A stretch of 64,000 bases of DNA from Pterobdella sp. o SKG-2022 (lineage: Eukaryota; Annelida; Clitellata; Hirudinida; Piscicolidae), in contig OZ038321.1 of the NCBI GenBank assembly GCA_964035795.1, positions 8,008,446 through 8,072,445 of the forward strand, given 5' to 3'. The notes under the pieces are model-generated. The model had not been told where the DNA came from and did no database searches. It saw only the letters and a program-made list of their open reading frames with translations. The translations under genes were made by a program, and so were the position numbers. This document shows positions 12,759-22,999 of this stretch, piece after piece (position 1 is the first letter of the stretch; every line of letters starts with the position of its first letter).

Positions 12759-13555
12759 CTACCTTCCTCGACTGTGCACTATGTGCCAAATATTTTTGAA
12801 AAATAGTCTAAAAAGACTTGTTTCGAGATGAGAACTAAAATTGTCTAATGATGCTGAGTTTCTTATGTCGGGTGATAGAAAGTTCCAAACGACAGAAGAC
12901 GCATGTCTGAAGCCTCGTTCGGATATATTATTAGTGGTACTATTCTTTATGAAGAATGTAGCTCTGACGATCGAAGAAATATCGGGTTGCGTCTTCTCTG
13001 AATGAGATTGCATAAGTAGCCTCGAGTCAATGTGGTATAAGTTTTAAAAGTTATCAGTGCTATTTTGAAAATTATTCTATTGTAAACTGGAAGCCAATGG
13101 GGGACTATTTTGACCAGGAATTGTATGTCATCTGCATATTAGGGAAATTATAGAAAACGCTGGTAATAGGGGATATGTGTGTGTTGAAGAGAAGTGGTTC
13201 AAGAACAAATCTATGTGGAACGCCATGTTCAATGGTAACTATGAAAGGCCTGTGAGCGTCAAGTTTTACAAACTGCTATCTCTCAGTGAGATAGGACTCC
13301 AACCATTTTAGTGCTGAACTATCTATTTCAAATACACGACTAAGGCGCTCAAGTAAAATTCTGCGATCAATGGTGCTAAATGATGCAGATAAGTCAAGTG
13401 ATGTTAAGATAGAAGCTTTTTTGTTGTCGCAGTCTACGTAAATATCGTCAAGAACGTGGAAGGAATGCTGTTTCAGTTGAATGATTAGAGCGATAAGCCT
13501 ATTGGTAGCTTGAAAAATAATGGTTGTTCGTGATATTGAATCTAAGTTGCATTAA
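12759..13555 (-). pseudogene. CR1/L2-clade LINE reverse transcriptase remnant
   Basis: Minus-strand RT. Near 13480 is AYRSNHSTETAF, then LDLSASFSTIDRRILLERL (motif A, near 13370), LKWLESYLTER and GVPHRFVLEPLLFN (motif B, normally GVPQGSVLGPLLF). The catalytic YADDIQF survives at about 13126-13146, but in a different frame from motif B. After more frame changes the C-terminus appears (12759-13013): SERGFRHASSVVWNFLSPDIRNSASL. A stop after LTER and frameshifts make it inactive. It begins 720 bp downstream of FMO copy 1. Confidence 0.8.
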
Positions 13556-13789
13556 AATAGCTCTTGACTATTTTATTTATTATTAATTTTAAAAATGAGC
13601 TATATATAGGATGCTGGGCATAAATGAGTTAATGTAATTAAACAAAAAATCTAAAATGGTGTGTCACGTGATCTAAGGGTTATTCAAAAACAAGAATGAA
13701 AAAAGAAGAAAAAAATATTCGTTTCTGTGAATTATTATCCTGCTGAGAGGAAGAAATGAGAAATTTGATGTTTAAGCTAATTCAGCGCT

Positions 13790-16345
13790 TCAAAGACCAT
13801 CTTCATATTTTTAGAGCCTTTTACGCTCACTGGCACAAAAAACAGCGACAACAATTTTTCACGCATTTCTATTTTGAGCCAGCTTGGTGATGGTGCCCCA
13901 AGAATGCTTCATTTCCTTGAGCTCTACTTCTACTGTTCAACACCATGTTGTTGTTGAGCGACCTTGTTTTCTTTTTTCCTCCGATGTCCAATGAAAAGCT
14001 GTTTTGACTATGGAACCTTCTTCTCTTCTCAAAACATGGCCAATCCATTGCTATCGTCTTTTCATGATGATGGTAGCCATGTCTTCCTAGTGACAACGGG
14101 ATAGAATATTATTGTTCAAGATGGTATCAGGTCATTAGATGCTCAGAATGCCTTGAAAACTTCGTGTATGAAAGGTGGACAGTTTATTGATATCATGCTC
14201 TGTCACTCCAATCTTTGAATCTAAACAGAAGCACAGACAAAATACAGGTTTGGTACAGCTTGATCTTGGTGCTGACAAGGTACTGAGAGGACTTCCAAAC
14301 AGTTGTCATGCTCCTAAAAGCGATTCTTGCTTTTTTGAGCCAAATTTTTATATTCTTTTTAGCACCCCACCTCCATCTATACTCAAAATGATACCAAAAT
14401 ATGTAAACTCATTTGTACTACAAAAATCCTGTTTGTCAAGCTGCACTGGTGTTGCTGATGGCACGTTGATGGTCATGACTTCTGTTTTTTCTAGCCAATC
14501 TTGAGTCCAACCTGCTGGCTTATGGAAAAGTTTGTTTTATTCTGCACGTGACGATGTGAATGGAAAATAAGTGCTAGACATACTCACTATGATCACTGTC
14601 AAAATTGACGAAGCTTATGTAATGCTGCTTTTGCCATCCCGAACACCTCTTGATGATGTTGCGCAGAGAAAAGATCTGTTCTACACATCTTCTTATTTTG
14701 CGGAATTCAGCTTGTTCTTTCCTCAGAGATTTGTCCACTGCATCTGCTAATCACTGAAAAATAATTTTAGCGAGCATTTTAATAGGAACAGAAAGTAGAC
14801 TGATTCCTCTTACATTTTTGCAGTCATTTAGGAAACCTTTTTGATGATCTTGATAATCTCTTCTTTTTTTTCACTCTGTAGGTGCTTGTTTTCATCGCCA
14901 TATTTTTTGTAACAGTGAAGGAAATATGTTAGCTGCTAAAATTGGATCTGCTTTGAAAATTTCAGTATTGAGATTGTCACGTCTAGGTGCTTTTGTGTTT
15001 CTCAGAGACTTGATTGCTATAACTATTTCGAGCGTTTTGTGTAGGTGGAAATCAGCTCAATGTTTCTCTGAAGTGTTCAGCTCAGCGCTGCTTTCTTTTA
15101 GTGGTAAAAAGCTTTCCATTTTTGTTCTTGCTGGGAAAGTCTAATTTATTGCGGTGCTTACCAAAACCAAGCTTGGTGATCTCATATATCCGCCCTAGCT
15201 CTCTTTTTGCTGTTGCCTGTGCTGCAAAGAAACCTGCATAGAAGCATCGGTCAGCTCGTTCCATCCATTTCACTTGTTTGTTAGCTTTTTTGTATTGCTG
15301 CCTAAAACTATCCTGCAACCTCTCTGACATCGCATTTGTCAACTTCTTTTTCAGAGTACGTCTGGCCACGACTGCCTTTCACGTATATAGTTTAATCTAC
15401 AATTTTGCTTTGTTTCTTATTTTCGAACCTGAAAAAGTCTTACAGTCTTTTGTGTATGCTGATACTATCTTCGAGTATATTGTGTCGACTTCATTGCTGT
15501 TTGTTTCAGAATCTAGTAGCGCTTGAAATCGGTTTTTCACTTGGATAGTAAAAAATTTTTTAATCTTGTTGTTTTGAAGTCTTTTTTATATTAAAACGCT
15601 TTGGTTTGTGGATTTTATTTTTCGTACTTCTCAGTTTGAGTTGAATCAGAGCACCTAAAAAATGATGGTCGCAGCTGACGTCTGCACCTCTACTCACTTT
15701 GACATCCATAAGTGATCGCCTCCATGTTACATTGATTAGTAGATGGTCAATCTGGTTTCTATCTCAATTATTGGGTGAGTACCAAGTGAGCTCGTGAATG
15801 TCTTGGTGAGGGAACAGGGTGCCTCCCTCTACCAGGATGTTATTGTAGTAGAATTCTTACAGATTAACACCATTTTTATTCATAAGACTACATCAATGCT
15901 TTCCCATGACTCTTTCATTTCCTGTGTTATCACTTCCGAATTTTAATTTAAGGTCACCCATGGCAACTAGTATGTCGTGCCGAGGGGTTTTAGCTGTTTG
16001 AAAAATAAGTCTTTGACCTCATCTTCTTTGTCATTAGTCGGGCTGTAGCATTGTAGGATAGTCATCTTAACATGCTTTTCTCTCATTCTAATCTTGATGA
16101 GTCTGCTACTCACAGTTTTCCACTTTAGCATTAGCTTTTCTGCATCTTTTTCATGATTATGTTTACTCCTTCTTGGTGTTGGGCATTTTTTCAGCCGGAA
16201 TGTAAAGCTGTTTCACCTGTGAATTTTTGAACTTTTTCAGTGCCTAAACATCTGCTTTTACTCACACTTAAGATATGCGGTTTGTGTTTTCTCATTTCTG
16301 CAGTGACCTGTCTCAGTCTTCCTGCTTCAAACATTGTTCTCATAT
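13790..16345 (-). pseudogene. Nearly full-length decayed LINE (endonuclease plus reverse transcriptase)
   Basis: Read right to left on the minus strand. Endonuclease: NMRTMFEAGRLRQVTAEM near 16330; MGDLKLKFGSDNTGNERVMG near 15940; TWYSPNN.DRNQIDHLLI near 15770; GADVSCDHHFLGALIQ near 15670, matching the SDHHLV end of the fold. Linker: open stretch 15369-15082 with KWMERADRCFYAG and NKNGKLFTTK. RT: DYQDHQKGFLNDCKNVRGISLLSVP near 14810, then RKEQAEFRKIRRCVEQIFSLR. C-terminus: RRQWIGHVLRREEGS near 14040, then GTITKLAQNRNAW. Many stops and small deletions show it is dead; motif A and YADD could not be found intact. The block order is that of an RTE-like APE LINE, though the clade is my inference. 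Confidence 0.8.
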
Positions 16346-16349
16346 TTTA

Positions 16350-18040
16350 AAAACCAATTATGATTTTCACTTCAGTGCTCAAAACGTCCTTTTTCATGCC
16401 AGTAGCTTCTATGCGGCTTTCACCACTGCCAGTCATAAAAGTCTCCAAAGAAGACTCTGGGAGTCAATTGCACACACGTGTGAAAAATTTTCTTGTTGCT
16501 GTTGTTGTAACATCATTTTTTTTCTAGAACAAGGTTTAGTTTTGCTCTAAATCCCCAACATGAAGAGATAGGAACTAAATTTATTCTGGGTTCTATTCTT
16601 TGACCTACCGGCATGGGTGACCCTAACAGACCATATCTTCAAGATCCCCATGAAGTTCTTGGGTAGCATCTCATTTTAATTGCTTGTCAAACTGTTCAAC
16701 ACTTTCAAGTTATTGGTTTTTAAGAGACTGAAGATTGCTAAAAGTTAATTTAATTAATGCGGAGCATATATTTTTTTTAACCCTGAAAGATTTTTGATGA
16801 ATTAATCGCTATAAATAAATAAGAAATAATTCAAAACTAATTTTATTTTCAACTCAAAAATTATTATCTTTTACATTGTTTTTTATTTCGACATAAGCGA
16901 CTACGTAATCGGAACATTTTAGTTGAATATTTTTTATTGGGAGTAACAGAATGAAAGCCACATAAATTCATCGAAGGTTCGCAGTTTCATACTAATATTT
17001 GTCGTGTGTACTTTTTATTAATGTGTGCGCAATTTGAAGCCTTAATTATATTTATAAAAATTTATAGTTTTTAAATTAATCGAGTTTAAGTAATAGTTCA
17101 ATATATTTGTATTCACTCTTGTTTGTTTTTACATAGCTTATTTTGTTTCCAATGTCTGTTTTGAAATTCTTAATAGTTTTTTTCTATTTATGATCAATTT
17201 ATCGATTTGAAAAAGGAAGTTTCATCAACTTGCTCATTTTAAAATTATCCAATTTTTTTGTCACTGATTTTTTTGGACTCAATTTTTTTTAATTTTTTCA
17301 ACTTTATTTAAAAATTTTTTTCAAACAGTTTCAACTTTTTATTTTAAAATTGTTTATTTTTTCAACTGTTTACTTTTAACTTGTTGGTTTTTAAATTTTT
17401 TGCTTTTAAATTGTTGAATTGTTTTTTCAATTTTTCTTTTACTTATTTTCTAAATGTTCAGTTTGAAAATTTTTTGATCTTGAAATTATTTATTTAAAAG
17501 TGTATAAGAATGTATTTTTTGCACACATGTTTCCTAGTTTATCATCCTGGCATGCGATGTTTCATGCATGAACATTTTTCTTGTTTTCTTTCTAAATTTA
17601 GGATGCAAAATTTTTTTTCAATATCAAATGCTACCAAATATTTTTTTTCACTGATTTTTAATTGAATTAAAATAAAAAATTCATAAAATGCTAAAATTTT
17701 TGTTTTCAAAATTTCTTTTTCACAAATGCCTGAAGCTCACCCAGTGAACTCTGCCTCTTCATGTTAGGATGGCTTGTGTGCCTCGAAGATGTAAACTGCC
17801 AAGTTTACCAAAGTTACAAGCCTAGAAAACCTGCCCAAAATGTACACGTCAGCCAGATTAACATCAGGAAAAAGAAACTTTTAACACATGACTCTTGTAC
17901 TAAAAATTAACATGTGATAAAAATTGAACAAAAAATTCAATTCGAGCTGATATAACAAAAGCATAAATGTCTCAAAATAGGAAGTCCTACTTATCTTTCA
18001 TCAAAAATATCAACTGTGTCTTTATTTTCTGAACAATTGA
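16350..18040. other. AT-rich stretch without recognisable genes
   Basis: I see no coding pattern on either strand. From about 17240 to 17500 the sequence is a loose tandem of T-runs with TTCAA or TTGTT interruptions (degenerate low-complexity repeat). The part at 17740-17880 is less AT-rich but has no frame I recognise. Confidence 0.6.
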
Positions 18041-18046
18041 CATAGC

Positions 18047-18172
18047 AAGAGTGAGGGCAAACACCATTTTGGGGAACAAAAGATTTGAAGTTGCTGCACC
18101 AATTCTTTGGAACAATTTTTCAAATCCCCTCAAATCCATAACCTCCACAACAACTTTTTCCAAGTGCTTATA
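18047..18172 (+). pseudogene. LINE C-terminal scrap (plus strand)
   Basis: One open plus-strand stretch reads RVRANTILGNKRFEVAAPILWNN.., the conserved C-terminal segment of CR1/L2-like polymerases (usually AAPRLWNSLP). It ends at a stop at about 18171. Only about 40 codons remain. It is oriented opposite to the larger LINE remnants on both sides, so it is a separate insertion. Confidence 0.6.
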
Positions 18173-18599
18173 AACCTACCTCATGATCAAATCTTTAATC
18201 TTGAAACATAATTTTTAAATTCTCATTTGTTTTTCCAGAAAATCAAATTGGTATCAAAGTCACTCTTGCTTTTACGACTGGTTAGGGTAAATCCAGGGTA
18301 GTTTGTTTTGAACACATATTCTTGTATAACATAATCAAGCACATTTGTGAACTGGTGGAGAGCAAAGATTTAGCCTTAAAAGACTTTAGCCAATATAATA
18401 TTTTACTTTTGCTTTAGTGTTTTGACAAAAGTTTTATTGCTCTGTTCGTGGGGTCGAAGGTTTTGAAATTCTAGAAATAGCAATACAGCAAGATGGTGTT
18501 TTGACTTTACTTCATCAGTAATTTGTTTCGAAGCGGGATCTCAAATACAGTGGACCAACCCGATCTAAATTCATTTTGAATTGGTCTTAAACGGGGTCC

Positions 18600-19440
18600 A
18601 AGATTAGTTGGAATTAATTCAAACTCATGCGGTTAACAAGTTTAGAAACAATGAAATTCATGGATATACCACGATAGTTACTATCTTTGCTTCTGTCACC
18701 TTCCTTGGGAACGAGTATAATGTTGCTGAATGACCATTGATCGAGTTTATCATGATTTATGAGTGGATCATTTATGAAATCAAGTAAAGGTTTTTCAGTG
18801 CTGCACAAATTTATGACTTCAGGAGAATGTTGTCGAGCCCGATGTTTTACCGAGGGTTATTCTTGATCTGGCTTTATGGGCTCTCTCGATGTAAAACCAC
18901 ATGTTTTGAATAATAGGTCTAAAATGAAAATTTTGATTTTGCTTGATTATCGTTGATATTAGTCTTCCTACCCAGTAGTGCTTGTACCAGTTTTGAACTG
19001 TTTCAGCTTGATCTTTACCCTCAAGGATACCGGGTTTATCATTTTTTTGACCGAAGATGCTGTTTATTAATTTCCAAGCTTCACGATGCTTACTATTGCA
19101 GTTGGCGGCTTTCTTTTGCAAGTTTTCCTTCATGGCTGCTTCGTAAATTGCGATGCCTTATTTTTCTATAAATTGCAAGGATTATCTAGGATCTGGGGTT
19201 TCTGAAAGCCTGCGAATGCATCTTCCTATTTTTCTCTCACTTAGAGAACTCTTGGAGCATTGTAAAGTTTGTCTGCGTATTTTCATCTGTCTGTCTGCTG
19301 TATTTGTCCGTTTCTTTATCGGTATGAAGTTGTCAGCTGCTTCTATAAATGGCTTGTATAAAGAATTCGTATCGTTGGGTAGCATCAATGTTATTGTTAT
19401 CACAGAGAATATCCATTTTGTAGAGAAAGTGGAAATTCTT
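18600..19440 (-). pseudogene. LINE polymerase N-terminal remnant
   Basis: Minus strand. 19403-19182 gives an open stretch with LYKPFIEAADNFIPIKKR, and 19133-18819 gives REAWKLINSIFGQK followed by ETVQNWYKHY, the region that precedes the polymerase in many LINEs. 18808-18614 gives DQWSFSNIILVPKEGDRSKDSNYRGISM, the RT block usually seen as IIPVPKKGD....NYRGISL. Motifs A and C are missing, so this copy is truncated and dead. It lies immediately downstream of FMO copy 2. Confidence 0.72.
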
Positions 19441-19686
19441 TTTTTGAACCTTTTTATGTCTGATTAATCACAAATTATGTCAGATATAACCCACGGAGGT
19501 CGGATTCAATGCTCGCAAAAAATTTGTATTAATTTTATTCAAGTATGAAAAAAATGCTGATTGTCAATGCACATACTGAATCCTCAAAAAATCTTATTCA
19601 ATATTTTGCTGGTTATATTTTATGTGTTTATCAATGGTCAACAAAATTGCTTAACTACATAATGTTCAAAATATGATTTTGTCATA

Positions 19687-22679
19687 CTAGGAGCAAAAAG
19701 AGTTACTTTTCAAAACGAAAAACCCTTCAGTGTTTTGTTCATACTCCAAATCTCTGAACCCAGCCTCACATTTGAGTTTCACTTCACTAGCCAAAAGAAA
19801 AAGATTTTCATATTTCCTATCCAAGACGTCTAACCCTGCTTCCAAAGCCATTTCATTACAAAATTTGAATTGATAAGCTCCAAGTTTTAAAGGTTTGTTT
19901 TCGACATCTACACCATTGGCCTTTTTCTTTTCGTTATCTTTTCCAATCAGTGCAAATAGCTCTTTACCATATGGTGGTATGGTGAATTTTCCTTCATAAA
20001 AAGCTTTCAGAAATCGGGCCTTGTATTCAAAAATAAATGTAGTGCCGATGTTAGTGATTCCAATGAATGAGAGTGTTGGCCTAGAGATGCATATTGCATC
20101 TTTGTATAGAGGGGACATAATACCAGGTTTATAAATAGAAACTCCACAGTCTGCGTTTAAAAAGGGAAAACTATACTGGTACCCTGTGCAGAACAACACA
20201 ACATCTACTGCATCTAGCGTCAGCAGTTCTTTCTCTTGCATTTCATTCTCGAACTTGTCTTCATTTTTTTTAAAGTTTTTGTAAACGATTAATTTCTTAT
20301 GATCGAATGCCAAAATTTCTCCAACTAGGCAATGTCTTTCTTTTAGTGTTGTGCATACAAATCCAAACTGAAAAGTGTTTCAAAAACTCAAAATTAGAAG
20401 AGAAGTAAATGGTACTTCAAAAAGAGAAGTAAATGGTACTTTTATCAACGATTCCATTTAAATCAACTGCCAGATCCAATCCGCTAGGACCCCCACCCAC
20501 AACAGCCACCCGCTTGCCCCTGAAGTCCTCAGGGTCTCTATAATCACACGAATGCATGATTTCTCCGTCAAACTCTGTCATGCCTTCAATGACTGGAATG
20601 TAGGGCTTAGAAAACATTCTGATGAAGATTTTCAAATAATATTTTGTAATGTGATGTTAATTTACTTATTACTTCAAATCGTGGCCTTCAAAGTACTTGC
20701 TACTTTTTTTTTTTTAGATCGACTTTTAGTCGCCCCATATTGGGGTTTCGTTAGCTCAACAGATGATTCACATGGCGCTGCTACTCCTTGTGTCTATAAT
20801 TGTCGGCCCGCGCGGGATTGAACCCGGTTACTTTAGATAACTAGTCTAACGCTCTACCAGCTGAGCTATGCGGGCCGACGATGGGTGCTTGCTACTAAAT
20901 GAATAAAATTATTATCTTTATACAAATCAAACACCTGAAGATGAAATTTAAACTAAAAAAATGCTTGTTTAATGTTTTTTAATTTCACTAATTATGTCTA
21001 TTAGAAATAGGGAGTCTTATTGGAAATTTTATCTTTTTGAAGAGTCTCTCACAAGCCTTCCTTGCCATGGTTTGTAAAATAAAGCTTCAGTTTACTTTCT
21101 AATAATGTTTTGTTTAGCTTTAGTTTACAGGAACCTGTTTTTTTCTATTACTTTACAATATCTGATGTTTGTAGCAGCATTTTATTTTTTATGCAAAAGT
21201 TTAAAACGTATGATGAACGGGCTAAATCGCTGACTCTTATATGAAGTTTAAGTTGATCCTAGATCTTACTATCTACGCTTCAATTGATTCTTTTCAAGCT
21301 ACTAGTACTAATACTAGTGTTGACTTTCTAAATCTGTTTTTTCAATTCATTTATTTAAGGTTTGTTTGTTTTTTTGCTTATCCAGACCTACTTATCTATG
21401 TTGAACGCATGTGAAAGCCACGTTAAAAAATCAAATTTTATTTAATAGAATGCACTAAAGAAGCATACCAACCCACTACAAACAATCACAATATCAAACT
21501 CATCAGTCATTTTCTCTTTGCTTATAAGATCCATTGAACATACTTGCCAAATATCTTCTTTACCAATAACAGATTTTGGTTTTACTGAGAGAACTTTTGT
21601 ATTGAACTAGAAAGAATATTAAATATAAATGAAATTAAAAACATGAATATAGTCAATAACTGCGTTTTCAAAAAGTAAAACCCAAGGGACTCTGATGTAT
21701 TCAAGGAGTTGAAACTTATCAGCTATATTGTGCAAATACTTTTTAACTTCATAGTGGGGCATATATGAAGGGAGGTTTTGTGGATATGGTTCCTCACAAA
21801 ATGTCATCAAATGCTTTGGTCCATTTGTTCTGTTGATAGTTTTAAAATTTTAATAAGTCTCATTCTGTTGAAAAACAATTAACTTCATTTGAAATCTTAT
21901 TCTAAAAACGTCTTATCAATAATAAAAACAATGAACGGGACATTCCAAAATAGAAGCTGAAATGTAACATGAGCAAAAAGGAGTTCTCACAAATAATGAA
22001 ACTTTGAAACATAAAAAAACGTAGTTCGCTGCTGAAAGATTATGAAAAAGAAAAAACCAATTATCAGTCGCATTATAAAAAGTGTGGAATTGTGGAAAAA
22101 AAATTAACGTGTACGAGCTTGCAAAAATTCATCTCTAAAAGGCGTTGGTATTTCTTGCCTTTGCATACAATCCACCTTCACCAATATTATGGTAGATAAC
22201 AGAAAGATTTCATGCTTAAAATAAAACTGCTAAACACAGTCTTCAAATTTTTTAACAAAGCTTTGGAAATAAACGAGATATCCTCGTTAAAATAACATCA
22301 TGAACAAAACTAAAAATATTTAATTTTTGCGTTATCTATTATTAATTTTACGTTTGTTTAATTTCTTATGTTTTTATATATTCGATAAATTTACGTTGGA
22401 ATCGCAAATACCAAAAATTTTTTGTTCAACGTTCAAGGATGATAGGAGCAATGATAAATACCTAAGGTTTTTGTATACAGCTGTATATCTGGATTTGACG
22501 GGGTGTTTCTCATCTTTGATGACTTCTGAATAATTCCAAAGACCTCCCACCACAGGCAACTGTTCCATACAAGTTACCTTGAAAGCCTTTGACGAGGAGA
22601 ACTGATTAATTGCATGCATGCCTGAAAAACCGGCTCCAATTATCAACACTCTTTTTTCACACGAATTTTCCATTTTCAT
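19687..22679 (-). pseudogene. Flavin-containing monooxygenase, copy 2 (damaged)
   Basis: Minus-strand paralogue of copy 1 with the same five-exon structure and intron phases: 22673-22462 (an in-frame ATG also at 22679), 21829-21691, 21606-21473, 20618-20440, 20367-19687. It keeps GAGFSGM, the FMO signature (FDGEIMHSCDY), an intact NADPH motif GGGPSG and FCTGYQYSFPF. Two lesions are visible. First, exon 5 lacks 14 nt present in copy 1 right after ACATTGCCT (about position 20326), shifting the frame to a stop within ten codons. Second, a 4-nt deletion at the exon 2 donor turns GTGAGT into GTCCCT. The C-terminal part remains open from 20313, so decay may be recent. Alternatives are an assembly indel or use of an undetected splice site. 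Flanking intron sequence is still alignable to copy 1. Confidence 0.85.
20705..20884 (-). repeat. tRNA-derived SINE, copy 1, with target-site duplication
   Basis: On the minus strand a tRNA-like head starts at about 20880: acceptor GGCCCGC, A box TAGCTCAGCTGG, anticodon stem TTAGA/TCTAA around loop CTAGTTA (anticodon AGT), B box GGTTCAATCC. The T-stem has mismatches, so it is not a good tRNA gene. A unique body follows, ending GGGGCGACTAAAAGTCGAT and an A-tail of about 12. It is flanked by AGTAGCAAG(C/T)AC on both sides (20885-20896 and 20693-20704), a clear target-site duplication. It lies in intron 3 of FMO copy 2. Confidence 0.88.
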
Positions 22680-22999
22680 CTGTATACTTGTAGCATTTTT
22701 TGTTCATATTTATAAAAATATCTATTTGCATGATTATGCATCGCCATCCACTAAACATTGATAGTTTTGCTATAACAAATAATACACAGAGCCATAGATC
22801 TGTGAAGATAAACAGGAGTTATGGGGTCAACACAAAGATACAAAACATTCTAACTGTGAACCAAATGATACAAAATGGAATAATGTCACCTATTTATAAC
22901 TTAAACTTAAATAGACAAAATGGAAAAGCCAACCACAGAAAGTCATATGAGTTAAACTAATGGACAATGATTAAAATTCACTGATTTTCAAGGTGACTG

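Noticed and set aside
20808..20880. Functional tRNA-Thr (anticodon AGT) on the minus strand
   Set aside because: The cloverleaf is close, but the T-stem has two mismatches, a unique body and A-tail follow directly, and a target duplication flanks the whole unit: it is a SINE head.
22700..22960. 86-codon plus-strand ORF upstream of FMO copy 2
   Set aside because: No recognisable motif, no splice context and no homologue in the window; AT-rich DNA yields such frames by chance.
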